Source: CAVQZA01 sp963724805 (lineage in GTDB: Bacteria > Actinomycetota > Thermoleophilia > Gaiellales > Gaiellaceae). From it: a stretch of DNA of 64,000 nucleotides. The notes beneath the pieces were generated by a model. That model made no database searches and was not told the DNA's origin. It saw only the letters and a program-made list of their open reading frames with translations. Position numbers and translations under genes: made by a program. The stretch is taken from positions 1,364,001 to 1,428,000 of the forward strand of contig CAVRWA010000014.1 of assembly GCA_963724805.1 (NCBI GenBank). The letters are read 5' to 3'. Shown here in pieces: positions 1 through 8,643 of the stretch; within the stretch, counting starts at the first letter, position 1; each line of letters starts with the position of its first letter.

Positions 1-76
1 GCGGTACCGGGCCTCGACCCGTGACGTTCGCTATTTCCCCGAAGCGGGACAGGCCGTTGTTGCCACCCAGCAGCTC

Positions 77-1354
77 CTAGCCCTTCAAGATGGTCGAAAT
101 CTGGCCCTGCGCCGTGTTCAGCGCGTCCTGCACAGATTTGGAGCCGGACAAGGCAGCCTGAATGGCGGTCCACACCGCCTGGGAGATCTTCGGGTACTTC
201 ACGCCCAGGCCGAGGGTGCGCGGATGCGCGAACAGCGTCTGGTTGACGTAGACGTTCCACTCAGGGCCTGCCTGCTTCACGTAGATCTTGGCCACGGCGA
301 TCTTGCCCGGCAGATAACCGAACAGCTTCGCGAGCTTCAACTCCATCGCAGGCGCTTGCATGCCCTTGATGTACTCGAAAGCCATCTGCTGCGTAGCACT
401 GTCGCCGCTCTTGCTGACCATCCAGTCCTCGCCACCCAACGGCACGATTACGTGCTGGCCGGGCACACGGACCGGGACAGGGACGATCCCGAATTGCTTG
501 CCGTAGAACATCTTGTTCTGGTTGAGCGTCGGGAAGTTCCAGGGGCCGTTGACCATCATCGCGGCCTTGCCGTCGATGAACTGGGTCGACGCGGCGGGAG
601 TCTGGCTCCAGTTGAGGCAGTCCTTGGACGCCGAACCGTCGTCGATCAACTGCTTCCACACGCTCAGCGCCTGTACTCCCGGCGCAGACGCGACATTGGC
701 GAACGTGAACTTGCCACCGTTACTCCAGAAGTACGGCTCCCACTGCCATGTGGTGTCTTCTGCAGCCTCACAGGTCAAGGCAATGCCGTAATGGTCCGCG
801 GTCGTCAGAGCCTTGGCGGCAGTCACCAGCTGCGCCCACGTCTTGGGAGGGCTGACGTTTGCCGCCTTCAGCATGGCGATGTTGTACATCAATGCGATCG
901 AATTGGCTCCTGCCACCGGCAAGCTGTAGTACTTGCCACCGGAGAAGCCCTCATTGATCACCGCTGGGAAATAGCCCTTGGTGCTGAAGCCCTTCAAACC
1001 GCTCAGAGGAATCACCTGGCCTGTCGAGATCATGGTCGACACGAACGGGTTGTCGACGGCCAACAGGTTGGGCAGGGCGTGGCCCGCGGCTTGCGTCAGA
1101 AGTTTCGTATTGAGATTGGCAAAGGGTACGTATTGCCTTTTTACCGTCACACCAGGATGCGCGGCCTCGAACTGCTTGCTGTAAGCGGTCAACGCGGCGA
1201 TCTGACCTGGCGTATTGAAGTAGTCCTCCTCCGTGAGCGTGATGGTGGTCGCGGCGGAGCTGGTCGCATGCGACAACGACAACGCGACGACTGCACACGT
1301 CGCGATCGCGAGGGCTGCCAGCCCCCAGTGCCACCTTCTGGTCAACATGTTCAC
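77..1354 (-). CDS. Sugar ABC transporter substrate-binding protein
   Basis: Extracellular solute-binding protein of family 1 (425 aa), which would capture an oligosaccharide outside the cell and hand it to the two permeases encoded upstream. Residues 1-35 form a signal peptide (Arg-rich start, hydrophobic run, Ala-X-Ala-like end); no convincing lipobox Cys is seen. The remainder has the family 1 pattern, for example an EDYFNTPGQ-like start of the mature domain and VNGPWNFP near residue 270. I chose the GTG at 1354 because a GGAG lies about 9 bases upstream; an ATG six bases further in is possible. It is the last gene of the glycosidase operon, 138 bp after the MalG-type permease. The substrate is inferred from the neighbouring GH31 and GH127 enzymes. 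Confidence 0.9.
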   Translation of the reverse strand: MNMLTRRWHWGLAALAIATCAVVALSLSHATSSAATTITLTEEDYFNTPGQIAALTAYSKQFEAAHPGVTVKRQYVPFANLNTKLLTQAAGHALPNLLAVDNPFVSTMISTGQVIPLSGLKGFSTKGYFPAVINEGFSGGKYYSLPVAGANSIALMYNIAMLKAANVSPPKTWAQLVTAAKALTTADHYGIALTCEAAEDTTWQWEPYFWSNGGKFTFANVASAPGVQALSVWKQLIDDGSASKDCLNWSQTPAASTQFIDGKAAMMVNGPWNFPTLNQNKMFYGKQFGIVPVPVRVPGQHVIVPLGGEDWMVSKSGDSATQQMAFEYIKGMQAPAMELKLAKLFGYLPGKIAVAKIYVKQAGPEWNVYVNQTLFAHPRTLGLGVKYPKISQAVWTAIQAALSGSKSVQDALNTAQGQISTILKG

Positions 1355-1492
1355 AGCGGTTCTCTCCTTTTCGGGTTGATGGGGGATAAAGGTAATCGGG
1401 GATAAATGCCCGACCTCTAGACGCCAGGCTTCTCCTCCTCTAATTCGTCGACCACCCCCTCAGCGCCACCAATGGTGGGATTTGGTCCATCG

Positions 1493-2362
1493 CTAACCCT
1501 TCACCGAGCCCGCCGTGAGGCCACTCGCTATATAGCGCTGTGCCACCATCAGCATTACCGCGGCCGGCACGAGGGCGATTACTGCAGAGGCCATTACTGC
1601 GCCCCAGTCGGTCGAATAGTTGCCGAGATAGTTGTAGATCCCCAGGGTGATCGGCTGAATGCTTGTCCCGTTGAGGATGGTCAGGGCAAATATGAAGTCC
1701 GCCCAACCGGCCAAGAACGCGAAGACCGCGACGGTTATGACGGCCGAGCGGGCAAGTGGGATCACGACGAGGCGGAACGTACGCCACTCGGACGCACCGT
1801 CGACTCTGGCTGCATCCATGAGCTCGTTGGGAAGGCTGAAGAAGAACGCCCGTAACACGAGGATGGCAAAGGGGATCGCGTACGTACCGTCGGCGAGAAT
1901 GAGCCCTGGGTACGAGTTCAGCAAGTGGATCCAATGGAAGACGATGAACAAAGACGTGGCCAGGACGATCGAGGGGACGATCTGAGCCACGAGCATGGAG
2001 CTGACTATGACGAGCGTCACCCGCAGGCGGTATTTCGAAAGCGCATAGGCCGCCGGCACGGCCACGACAAGGGCCAGCAGCGCGGTCCCAAGGCCGACGA
2101 TGAGGCTCGTCAGCACGTTGCCCGTTTGCGACCCGGACACCGTTTCCTGGGTGTTTGCCGATCCGCCCTGGAGGACAGTTCGGTAGTTGTCAAGTGTCGC
2201 CGCGTGCGGCAGCCAGTAGAACGTGCCGCTGAACAGGGTCTCGGTCGACTCGAACGAGCCGACGATGATCGCGTAGACCGGGAACAGCACGATGACGAGG
2301 GCAGCGGCCGCCGCGAGAGTGGCGAGCCATCGCATGGCTCTCGACTTCTGCAAGCCGGTCAT
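1493..2362 (-). CDS. Carbohydrate ABC transporter permease (MalG type)
   Basis: Inner-membrane permease of the CUT1 carbohydrate uptake family (289 aa). It shows an N-terminal membrane segment (about residues 10-32), several further hydrophobic segments, and the EAA-loop region near residue 190 (ELMDAARVDGASEWRTF), which contacts the ATPase. The ATG at 2362 overlaps the stop of the MalF-type gene by four bases (ATGA), indicating translational coupling and settling the start; the frame stays open far upstream but that part has no family resemblance. It would work with the other permease, the binding protein and the MsmK/UgpC-type ATPase of the same operon. Confidence 0.92.
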   Translation of the reverse strand: MTGLQKSRAMRWLATLAAAAALVIVLFPVYAIIVGSFESTETLFSGTFYWLPHAATLDNYRTVLQGGSANTQETVSGSQTGNVLTSLIVGLGTALLALVVAVPAAYALSKYRLRVTLVIVSSMLVAQIVPSIVLATSLFIVFHWIHLLNSYPGLILADGTYAIPFAILVLRAFFFSLPNELMDAARVDGASEWRTFRLVVIPLARSAVITVAVFAFLAGWADFIFALTILNGTSIQPITLGIYNYLGNYSTDWGAVMASAVIALVPAAVMLMVAQRYIASGLTAGSVKG

Positions 2363-3342
2363 TTGCCTTCTCCCCAGCTGCTTCTCAACGAGCCCCGGCT
2401 GAGCCACAGATACAACGGTGCGCAGATCAGCGCCAGCATGAGCAGCACGTTGTTGAGTGCTGCACCCTCGCCGAAGGAAAATTGCTGGAACGAAAGGTTG
2501 TAGGACCAGGTCGTTATCAGCTGGGTGGAGTTGGCCGGGCCCCCTCCGGTCAGACCGATCACGAGGTCGAACACTTTCACGGTGAATACGAACCCGAGGA
2601 GCACCGTGACCTCGATAACCGGCAGGATGATCGGCACGATGACAAGACGTAACCTTTGCCAGGCGCCGGCGCCGTCGATGATTGCTGCTTCCTTTACCTC
2701 CACCGGCACGTCCTGGAGCGCGCTGTAGAGCAGGAGGGTGAAGAAGGGTATGCCGAGCCAGATGTTGGCGATGAGGATCGTCCAGAAGGCCAGGTGCGGG
2801 TCGTTCAGCCACTGGACCGGGTCGTGGACGAGGCCGAGGTTCATGAGTACTTGGTTGACGGCTCCACCTTCGGCCTGGAACAGGAACCTGAAGATGACCC
2901 CGGTCACGATCAGGGGCAGCAGCCAGGGGACGATGATGAGCGAGCGAGCAAGCGTCCTCCCCGGGAACCGGAGGCTGAAAAGCAACGCGAGCGCAAAGCC
3001 GATTATGAACTGGAAGACAAGAGATAAAACAGTGAATTCGAGCGTGCGAACGATTGCCGACCGGCTTGTCGGGTCATGGAAGATAAAGCGGTAGTTGTCG
3101 AGTCCGGCGAACGGGGCGGTGAAATTGGCGATCGTAGCGGGAGAGGTATGCTCGAAGCTCAACATCACGTTGTAGAGGACGGGCAGGGCGAACGCGAAGA
3201 GAAAATACGCGATCGCAGGGGCCAGGAAGAGCCACCCCGCGAGCTGCTGCTTCCTCCGAGCAGACAGCCGCGAGCCGGTGCCTGCGGACCGAGCAGCCGC
3301 ACCTGTGCCGGTGGTTGCTGCAGCGCCCGCCTGCGTCTTCAT
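2359..3342 (-). CDS. Carbohydrate ABC transporter permease (MalF/UgpA type)
   Basis: First permease of the CUT1 importer (327 aa). A low-complexity Ala/Thr/Gly N-terminus is followed by a membrane segment at about residues 33-55 (GWLFLAPAIAYFLFAFALPV) and further segments, with the EAA loop around residue 225 (VPVEVKEAAIIDGAGAWQRL). The ATG at 3342 overlaps the GH31 stop by four bases, and its own stop overlaps the next permease in the same way, so GH31-MalF-MalG form a tightly coupled block. Specificity cannot be read from the sequence; the flanking glycosidases suggest a xylose- or arabinose-containing oligosaccharide. Confidence 0.92.
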   Translation of the reverse strand: MKTQAGAAATTGTGAAARSAGTGSRLSARRKQQLAGWLFLAPAIAYFLFAFALPVLYNVMLSFEHTSPATIANFTAPFAGLDNYRFIFHDPTSRSAIVRTLEFTVLSLVFQFIIGFALALLFSLRFPGRTLARSLIIVPWLLPLIVTGVIFRFLFQAEGGAVNQVLMNLGLVHDPVQWLNDPHLAFWTILIANIWLGIPFFTLLLYSALQDVPVEVKEAAIIDGAGAWQRLRLVIVPIILPVIEVTVLLGFVFTVKVFDLVIGLTGGGPANSTQLITTWSYNLSFQQFSFGEGAALNNVLLMLALICAPLYLWLSRGSLRSSWGEGK

Positions 3343-5357
3343 GTTCCGCTGGGCGACAGGTCGCTCAAGCCGCCCCCCTCCCGTAGGTAGACCGGGATGC
3401 GCTCCAACGGTGCAGCTGCTGTCACCCAACCGTTCTTCTCGACCGGCTCTCCCGTCCAGGCGTCCAGCCACGACGCCCCCACGGGGAGGTACAGATCGCG
3501 TTCCCGCGCTCCTTCTACCGTCACCGGGGCCACCAGCACGTCCGGGCCGAACATGTACTGGTCGCTCACCTCCCACGCCGGTTCCTCGCCCGGGAACTCC
3601 AAGAAGAGCGCGCGCATGGGGGGAAGTCCGGCGGCGCTGGCCGCGCCCATCTGGTCCATGACGTACGGGCGTATCCGCTCGCGCAATGCCAGCTGTTCGC
3701 GGATCAAGCCGTATGCCTCCTCGCCGAAGGACCACACCTCATTGGGCGCTCCTGTCTGGCCCGAGCCGACGAGGGGGCCCGGCTCCCGGACGCCGTGGAG
3801 CCTGAAGAGCGGGCAAAAGGCGGCGAACTGGAACCATCGCACGACGAGCTCGCGGAAGTAGGCCGTGGTCGGGTCGCCGTTCCTGAACCCGCCGATGTCG
3901 GTCGTCCACCACGGGATCCCGGAGATGCCCATGTTCAGGCCGGCCGGGACTTGTGCGGCCAGGGCCTCGAACGTGGACTCGACGTCGCCCGACCACACGG
4001 CGGCGCCGTAGCGCTGGCTGCCCGCCCAGGCGGACCGGCAAAGCAGCAACACGTCGTCCTCGCCGCTCGCCCGTAGTCCCTCGTAGAAGCCCCGGGCATG
4101 CTCCCGGGGGTAGATGCCCTGCACCTCGGAGCCTTCGCCCATGAAGTACCGGGCGCCCTCAGGGTTGTCGGCGAGGATCTCCGGTTCGCATGCGTCGAGC
4201 CAGAACGCCCGGATGCCGTAGCGGCGATAGCCGTCGGTCACCTTCTCCCAGACGTAACGCCGCGCTTCGGGGTTGGTCGAGTCGTAGAAGCGCATGAAGG
4301 CCTGGCCGTCGGTGCCCTTGTCCCAGAACGCGAGGTGAAGCGGCAAGCCCGCCAGGTTTCGCACCAGGAGGCCGCGCCGGTCCATCTCCGCGTAGGCGTC
4401 GCTGTTGGGGTTGACTGTCGGCCAGACCGAGACCATGAGCTCGGCTCCGAGCTCTCGCAGCTCGTCCACCATCGCCTGGGGATCCGGCCACTCTGCTGAG
4501 TCGAACCGCCACTCGCCCTGGCGCGTCCAGTGGAAGTAGTCGCAGACGATCACCGAGAGAGGCAGGCCGCGGCGCTTGTACTCGCGGGCGACCTCGAGGA
4601 GCTCTTCCTGGTCCCGGTAGCGCAACTTGGACTGCCAGAAACCGGAGGCCCATTCCGGCAGCATGGGGGGCAACCCCGTTGCCCTCGCATAGCGACTGAC
4701 GATGTCGGCCGGCGTGGGGCCCATCGTCACGAAGTAGTCGATCTGCCGGGCTGCGTCTGCGGCCCACCTCGTACGGTTGGTGCCCAGCTCGACGCGGCCG
4801 ACCCCCGGCATGTTCCAGAGGAACCCATAGCCTCGGCTGGAAAGCGCGAACGGCACCGAGACTTCGGTATTGCGCTGGACCAGGTCGATGACGGCCCCCT
4901 TCTGGTCCAGCAGGCCGTGCTGGTGCTGGCCGAGCCCGTAGAAGCGCTCCCCCGGGTAGGCGTTGAACGTGACCTCACAGCCGTAGAGGTCGCCTCCGCC
5001 CTGTCGGTAACGCCGCTGGGGGGGCGACGTGAAGTGGGGAACGCTCTCGGCGAACAGCTCCTCGCCATCCGCCCGGAGGAAACGCACCAGCGGCGGGAGG
5101 GGGACGAACCGCTCCTCGTGGTTGACGGACACTTCGACGATCAGGTCACCGTTGCGCACCTGAGCTCGGTCATCGACGATCTCGACCTGGGCCTCGGTGG
5201 CCCAGGCATCGTCCAAGGCGCTGCCTGGTGTCTCTGTTATGGATGCTCCGAGCGTCGAGCGCACTCGGGCGCCGCTCTCCCCCCACGCGTCGACCTGGAG
5301 GACCTCGCCGCCCTCGAGCACGGTCAAGCCGGTCTTGCTACCGATGAAGGTTGCCAA
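3339..5357 (-). CDS. Glycoside hydrolase family 31 (alpha-xylosidase/alpha-glucosidase-like)
   Basis: Retaining alpha-glycosidase (672 aa from the TTG at 5357). An N-terminal beta domain is followed by the GH31 barrel. The nucleophile motif WLDACEPEI places Asp at about residue 388, and WSGDV places the acid/base Asp at about residue 458, followed by GISGIPWWTTDIGGF. No signal peptide is seen, so it probably acts in the cytoplasm on imported oligosaccharide. The start is uncertain: there is no ATG before the conserved domain, and the TTG has a GAGGG just upstream but overlaps the ATPase gene by 20 bases. Company with GH127 suggests side-chain removal from plant polysaccharide fragments; alpha-xylosidase versus alpha-glucosidase cannot be settled here. 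Confidence 0.88.
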   Translation of the reverse strand: MATFIGSKTGLTVLEGGEVLQVDAWGESGARVRSTLGASITETPGSALDDAWATEAQVEIVDDRAQVRNGDLIVEVSVNHEERFVPLPPLVRFLRADGEELFAESVPHFTSPPQRRYRQGGGDLYGCEVTFNAYPGERFYGLGQHQHGLLDQKGAVIDLVQRNTEVSVPFALSSRGYGFLWNMPGVGRVELGTNRTRWAADAARQIDYFVTMGPTPADIVSRYARATGLPPMLPEWASGFWQSKLRYRDQEELLEVAREYKRRGLPLSVIVCDYFHWTRQGEWRFDSAEWPDPQAMVDELRELGAELMVSVWPTVNPNSDAYAEMDRRGLLVRNLAGLPLHLAFWDKGTDGQAFMRFYDSTNPEARRYVWEKVTDGYRRYGIRAFWLDACEPEILADNPEGARYFMGEGSEVQGIYPREHARGFYEGLRASGEDDVLLLCRSAWAGSQRYGAAVWSGDVESTFEALAAQVPAGLNMGISGIPWWTTDIGGFRNGDPTTAYFRELVVRWFQFAAFCPLFRLHGVREPGPLVGSGQTGAPNEVWSFGEEAYGLIREQLALRERIRPYVMDQMGAASAAGLPPMRALFLEFPGEEPAWEVSDQYMFGPDVLVAPVTVEGARERDLYLPVGASWLDAWTGEPVEKNGWVTAAAPLERIPVYLREGGGLSDLSPSGT

Positions 5358-6630
5358 TTCCCTCGTCTTGCGTTGGGGTTTGCGTTTCTTGTTCGGATGG
5401 GATCTCGCGGAGCAACTGCCCGCCCCCCGGTCGAGCGGGTGCTCCGATCGCGTCTCCGGTCTCGCCGTCAAAGAAGTGGAGGCGGTCGACGTCGACGACG
5501 AGCGTGACCCGCTCGCCGGGCGCGACCGGCACGCGCGGGTCGACCCGCGCGACGCCCTCCACTGCGGACGCCCCCGCGATATCACCGGACGCCTGCACCG
5601 CCGCGTCCGGCGTCCACGCGCCGCCTCTGTTCCGGACCCTCCTCGCGTCCGTCGAGAAATGGACGAGCGATTCGTTGCCGAGGGCCTCGACGAGCTCGAC
5701 GCGTCCTGCGAGCGTCGTATCCCGGTTCGCATCGCCATCCTCGGCCACGGTGAGGTCCTCGGGACGGATACCCACCACGACCTTGCGGCCCTCGCCGGCG
5801 ACGAGGCCGGGACGACGATGTCCAAGGTCGGCGGGAAGGGCGAGCCGCTGCGATCCGAGCGAGAGCAAGAGCCCATCACCGGGTCCCGAGATCGCGCCCT
5901 CGTACAGGTTCATCGGCGGCGAGCCGATGAACGAGGCGACGAACAGGTTCGCGGGGCTCTCGTAGAGCTCCTGCGGCGGAGCCAGCTGCTGGAGCGTGCC
6001 GTTGCTGAGGACCGCGACCCGGTCGCCCATCGTCATCGCTTCCGTCTGGTCGTGCGTGACGTAGAGGGTCGCGACTCCGAGACGCCGCTGAACGCGAAGG
6101 ACCTCGCTCCGCATCTGCACGCGCAGGTTCGCGTCGAGGTTCGAGAGCGGCTCGTCCATAAGGAACACGGCGGGCTCGCGGACGAGTGCCCTGCCCATGG
6201 CCACCCGCTGGCGCTGCCCACCCGAGAGCTGCCGGGGCTTGCGCAGGACGACTTCCGTGAGCCCGAGCACGTCGACTGCCTCGCGTGCCTTCCGCTCGCG
6301 CTCGTGCTTGGGAACGCCGCGCACCCGGAGGGAGAAGGCGATGTTCCGGAGCACGTCCAGGTGCGGGTAGAGAGCGTAGTTCTGGAAGACCATCGCCACG
6401 TCCCGGTCGCGGGCCGAGACGTCGTTGACGACCTTGTCGTCGAGGCGGATCGTTCCCGACGTGACCTCCTCCAGGCCGGCGACCATCCGCAGCACGGTCG
6501 TCTTGCCGCAGCCCGACGGTCCGACGAGGACGACGAACTCTCCCTCGTCGACGAACAGGTCGAACCCGCGGACAGCCCGGACGCCGTTCGGAAAGACCTT
6601 CGTCAGCTGCTCGAGGGACAACGTCGCCAA
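5338..6630 (-). CDS. ABC transporter ATP-binding protein (MsmK/UgpC-like)
   Basis: Cytoplasmic ATPase of the sugar importer (430 aa). Walker A is GPSGCGKTT near residue 38, the signature is LSGGQRQRVAMGRAL, Walker B with catalytic Glu is VFLMDEPLSNLD, and the H-loop is YVTHDQTEAMTMG. A C-terminal TOBE/MOP-like regulatory region (about residues 240-430) is longer than usual and ends in a polar, Gln/Thr-rich tail. The TTG at 6630 is preceded by AGGGGG at good spacing, 11 bases after the GH127 stop. ATPases of this type often serve several importers, but the operon links this one to the permeases downstream. Confidence 0.9.
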   Translation of the reverse strand: MATLSLEQLTKVFPNGVRAVRGFDLFVDEGEFVVLVGPSGCGKTTVLRMVAGLEEVTSGTIRLDDKVVNDVSARDRDVAMVFQNYALYPHLDVLRNIAFSLRVRGVPKHERERKAREAVDVLGLTEVVLRKPRQLSGGQRQRVAMGRALVREPAVFLMDEPLSNLDANLRVQMRSEVLRVQRRLGVATLYVTHDQTEAMTMGDRVAVLSNGTLQQLAPPQELYESPANLFVASFIGSPPMNLYEGAISGPGDGLLLSLGSQRLALPADLGHRRPGLVAGEGRKVVVGIRPEDLTVAEDGDANRDTTLAGRVELVEALGNESLVHFSTDARRVRNRGGAWTPDAAVQASGDIAGASAVEGVARVDPRVPVAPGERVTLVVDVDRLHFFDGETGDAIGAPARPGGGQLLREIPSEQETQTPTQDEGIGNLHR

Positions 6631-6641
6631 GCAGCCCCCTG

Positions 6642-8522
6642 TCAGTCGAACCTGGGGAGCCAGACGCGCATTCCGCCGTCTCCCCGGTTCGCCCACGTGA
6701 AGTAGGGGACCGCGAGCAGCGGCGCCGGTGCGGACGCGCCGTCCCGCTGGAGTTCGCGAACATCGACGTACCCGACATGCCCCCACCCGTCGAGGTTCCG
6801 GACGACGCCTGCGACGGACACGCCCGGCACGCCGCCGAGCGTCGCCAGCGGCCCGCTGTCGGCGGGCTCCGCCTCTCTCCGGAGCGCCACGTCGGCGAGG
6901 TTGGCGCCGGCCGGGAGGTCGCCCGACTCGAGGCAGTAGACGACCGGGCCGCGCTCGAGCGCCAGGCAGCCACGAACGGCGTCGATCCGCGGATTCGGCG
7001 CCGTGAGCCGGGGCGAGACGTCGAGCTCCAGGACGACGCGGTCGCCCTGGCGCCAGCGCCGCTTCAGCTGCACGTATCCCGGCGCGACCGGGTGACCGTC
7101 GACGATCGCGTCACGCGCCCACGCCGGCACCCGGAGCGAGAGCGTCCACTCTGCGTCGCCGCACGCGACCACTTCCACCGTTACGGATCCCGACCACGGA
7201 TAGCCCGTCTCGACCGCCAGCTCGACTGGGCCCGCAGCCGGTACGACGGCACGAATCGTCGAGGTCGCGTACTGATGGAGCTCGACGCCGCCGTCGCTGG
7301 TCGTAGCGAGGTAGTGGTGCAGCGAGGCGAGCAGGCGCATGATGTTCGGCGGGCAGCAGGCGACCGGGTTCCAGGTATGGCGTGTGTGGCCGCCGCGCGA
7401 CTGCAGTGGATTGGCGTAGAAGTACGACCGACCGTCGAGCGAGAGCCCCGCGAGGAACCCGTTGTAGAGCGTCCGCTCGAGCAGGTCGGCGAAGCGGCTC
7501 TCCCCGGTGACCAGCAGCAGCCGCCAGTTCCACATGATGCTCGCGATGGAGGCGCAGGTCTCGCAGTAGGCGCGATCGGGCGGCAGCTCGTACGGATCGC
7601 CGATCGCCTCGTCGTAGTGGCGCGAACCGACCCCACCCGTGAGGTAGGCCTTCGTGGAGACGAGGTCGTCCCACTGCGCGAGCATGGCCTCGCGCAGGCT
7701 CTCGTCGCCCGTCTCCGCGTAGAGGTCGGTCACCCCCGCGGCGAGGTAGAGGGCGCGGACGGCGTGGCCCACGATCGTGCGCGATCCCCGCACGGGCTCG
7801 ACGTCCTGGTAGTAGGGAAGGTCGAAGCGCCCGCCGGCGAAGAAGCCGAAGCCGCGACGGCTGGTGAGCTTGTCCGCGAGCGCGAGGTAGCGGCGATCGG
7901 AGGTCTCGCGGTAGAGCTCGACGAGTGCGACCTCGACCTCCGGATGTCCGTCCGTGCGGCGATCCGCGTCGGAGCCGAAGAGGTCGACGAGTAGGTCCGC
8001 GAAGCCGCGGGCAACCGCGAGGAGGCGCGGCGAGCCAGTCCGTCCCGCGGCGATCCCCGCCTGGATCAGGTGACCGGCGCAGTAGAGCTCGTGTCCCTGC
8101 TGGAGGTCACTCCAGCGCTCGCGGCTGTCGAGACCCCAGTAGCTGTTCAGGTAGCCGTCGGGCTGCTGGGCCGCCGCGACGAGCTCCGTCGTCTCGCTCG
8201 CGAACCGCTCGAGCTCCCCATCGCGCTCGCGCGCGGTCTCCCAGGCGAGCGCCTCGAGCCATTTGTAGACGTCGGTGTCGCTGAAGACCATGCCCTGCCG
8301 CGTGCCCGCCGAGCGGCCGGCGGCGATACGCAGGTTTTCGAGCGTGCCCGCCCGCTCGAGCTCCTCCGCACCCTGGAGGATCGTCACCTCGCGGTTGATC
8401 CGCTGCCGCTCGCCGAGAAGCCCGCCGAGGATCCGCACCCCTGTCGGGTCGAGAGGCCGGAGCCGCACCCGCGCCGACGCTGTCGGCGCAACACACGAGG
8501 CACTGCCCTGGAACGAGTCCAC
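6642..8522 (-). CDS. Glycoside hydrolase family 127 (beta-L-arabinofuranosidase-like, DUF1680)
   Basis: First gene of the sugar operon (626 aa). GH127 enzymes such as HypBA1 of Bifidobacterium longum use a Cys nucleophile held in a zinc site made of Glu and Cys residues. The same signature is visible: AYCETCASI (Glu321, Cys323) and PVACCPPN (Cys389-Cys390), with the (alpha/alpha)6-barrel pattern between them and a C-terminal beta-sandwich. No signal peptide is seen, so it is probably cytoplasmic. It would release beta-L-arabinofuranose from imported oligosaccharides. It starts 44 bases inside the promoter/operator region shared with lacI. Exact linkage specificity within GH127 is not predictable. 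Confidence 0.9.
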   Translation of the reverse strand: MDSFQGSASCVAPTASARVRLRPLDPTGVRILGGLLGERQRINREVTILQGAEELERAGTLENLRIAAGRSAGTRQGMVFSDTDVYKWLEALAWETARERDGELERFASETTELVAAAQQPDGYLNSYWGLDSRERWSDLQQGHELYCAGHLIQAGIAAGRTGSPRLLAVARGFADLLVDLFGSDADRRTDGHPEVEVALVELYRETSDRRYLALADKLTSRRGFGFFAGGRFDLPYYQDVEPVRGSRTIVGHAVRALYLAAGVTDLYAETGDESLREAMLAQWDDLVSTKAYLTGGVGSRHYDEAIGDPYELPPDRAYCETCASIASIMWNWRLLLVTGESRFADLLERTLYNGFLAGLSLDGRSYFYANPLQSRGGHTRHTWNPVACCPPNIMRLLASLHHYLATTSDGGVELHQYATSTIRAVVPAAGPVELAVETGYPWSGSVTVEVVACGDAEWTLSLRVPAWARDAIVDGHPVAPGYVQLKRRWRQGDRVVLELDVSPRLTAPNPRIDAVRGCLALERGPVVYCLESGDLPAGANLADVALRREAEPADSGPLATLGGVPGVSVAGVVRNLDGWGHVGYVDVRELQRDGASAPAPLLAVPYFTWANRGDGGMRVWLPRFD

Positions 8523-8565
8523 TCCTCTGCCTCACTCCTCCACGGCGTACGTTGATCCGGACTTG

Positions 8566-8618
8566 CGAAGCGCTTCGCGAAGCGCTTCGATGCTACTGTT
8601 CGGTAGTTGTAAGATCAA
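8566..8618 (-). promoter_or_regulatory. Promoter of the glycosidase operon with tandem LacI-family operators
   Basis: Two perfect 12-bp palindromes CGAAGCGCTTCG abut at 8566-8577 and 8578-8589; together they also form a larger palindrome. On the minus strand TTGATC (8618-8613) and TAGCAT (8595-8590), 17 bp apart, fit -35 and -10 boxes, placing the operators over the transcription start. The central GCGC/CG-flanked palindrome is typical of LacI/GalR family sites, and the divergent gene encodes such a regulator. Repression of the operon, relieved by a sugar ligand, is the natural reading. Confidence 0.75.
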
Positions 8619-8643
8619 GTCACGACGATCACTTTTCCCCAGG

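Noticed and set aside
5197..6705. A 502-codon open frame on the plus strand
   Set aside because: It is antisense to the ABC ATPase and GH31 genes, both with full family motifs; long shadow frames are common at this GC content.
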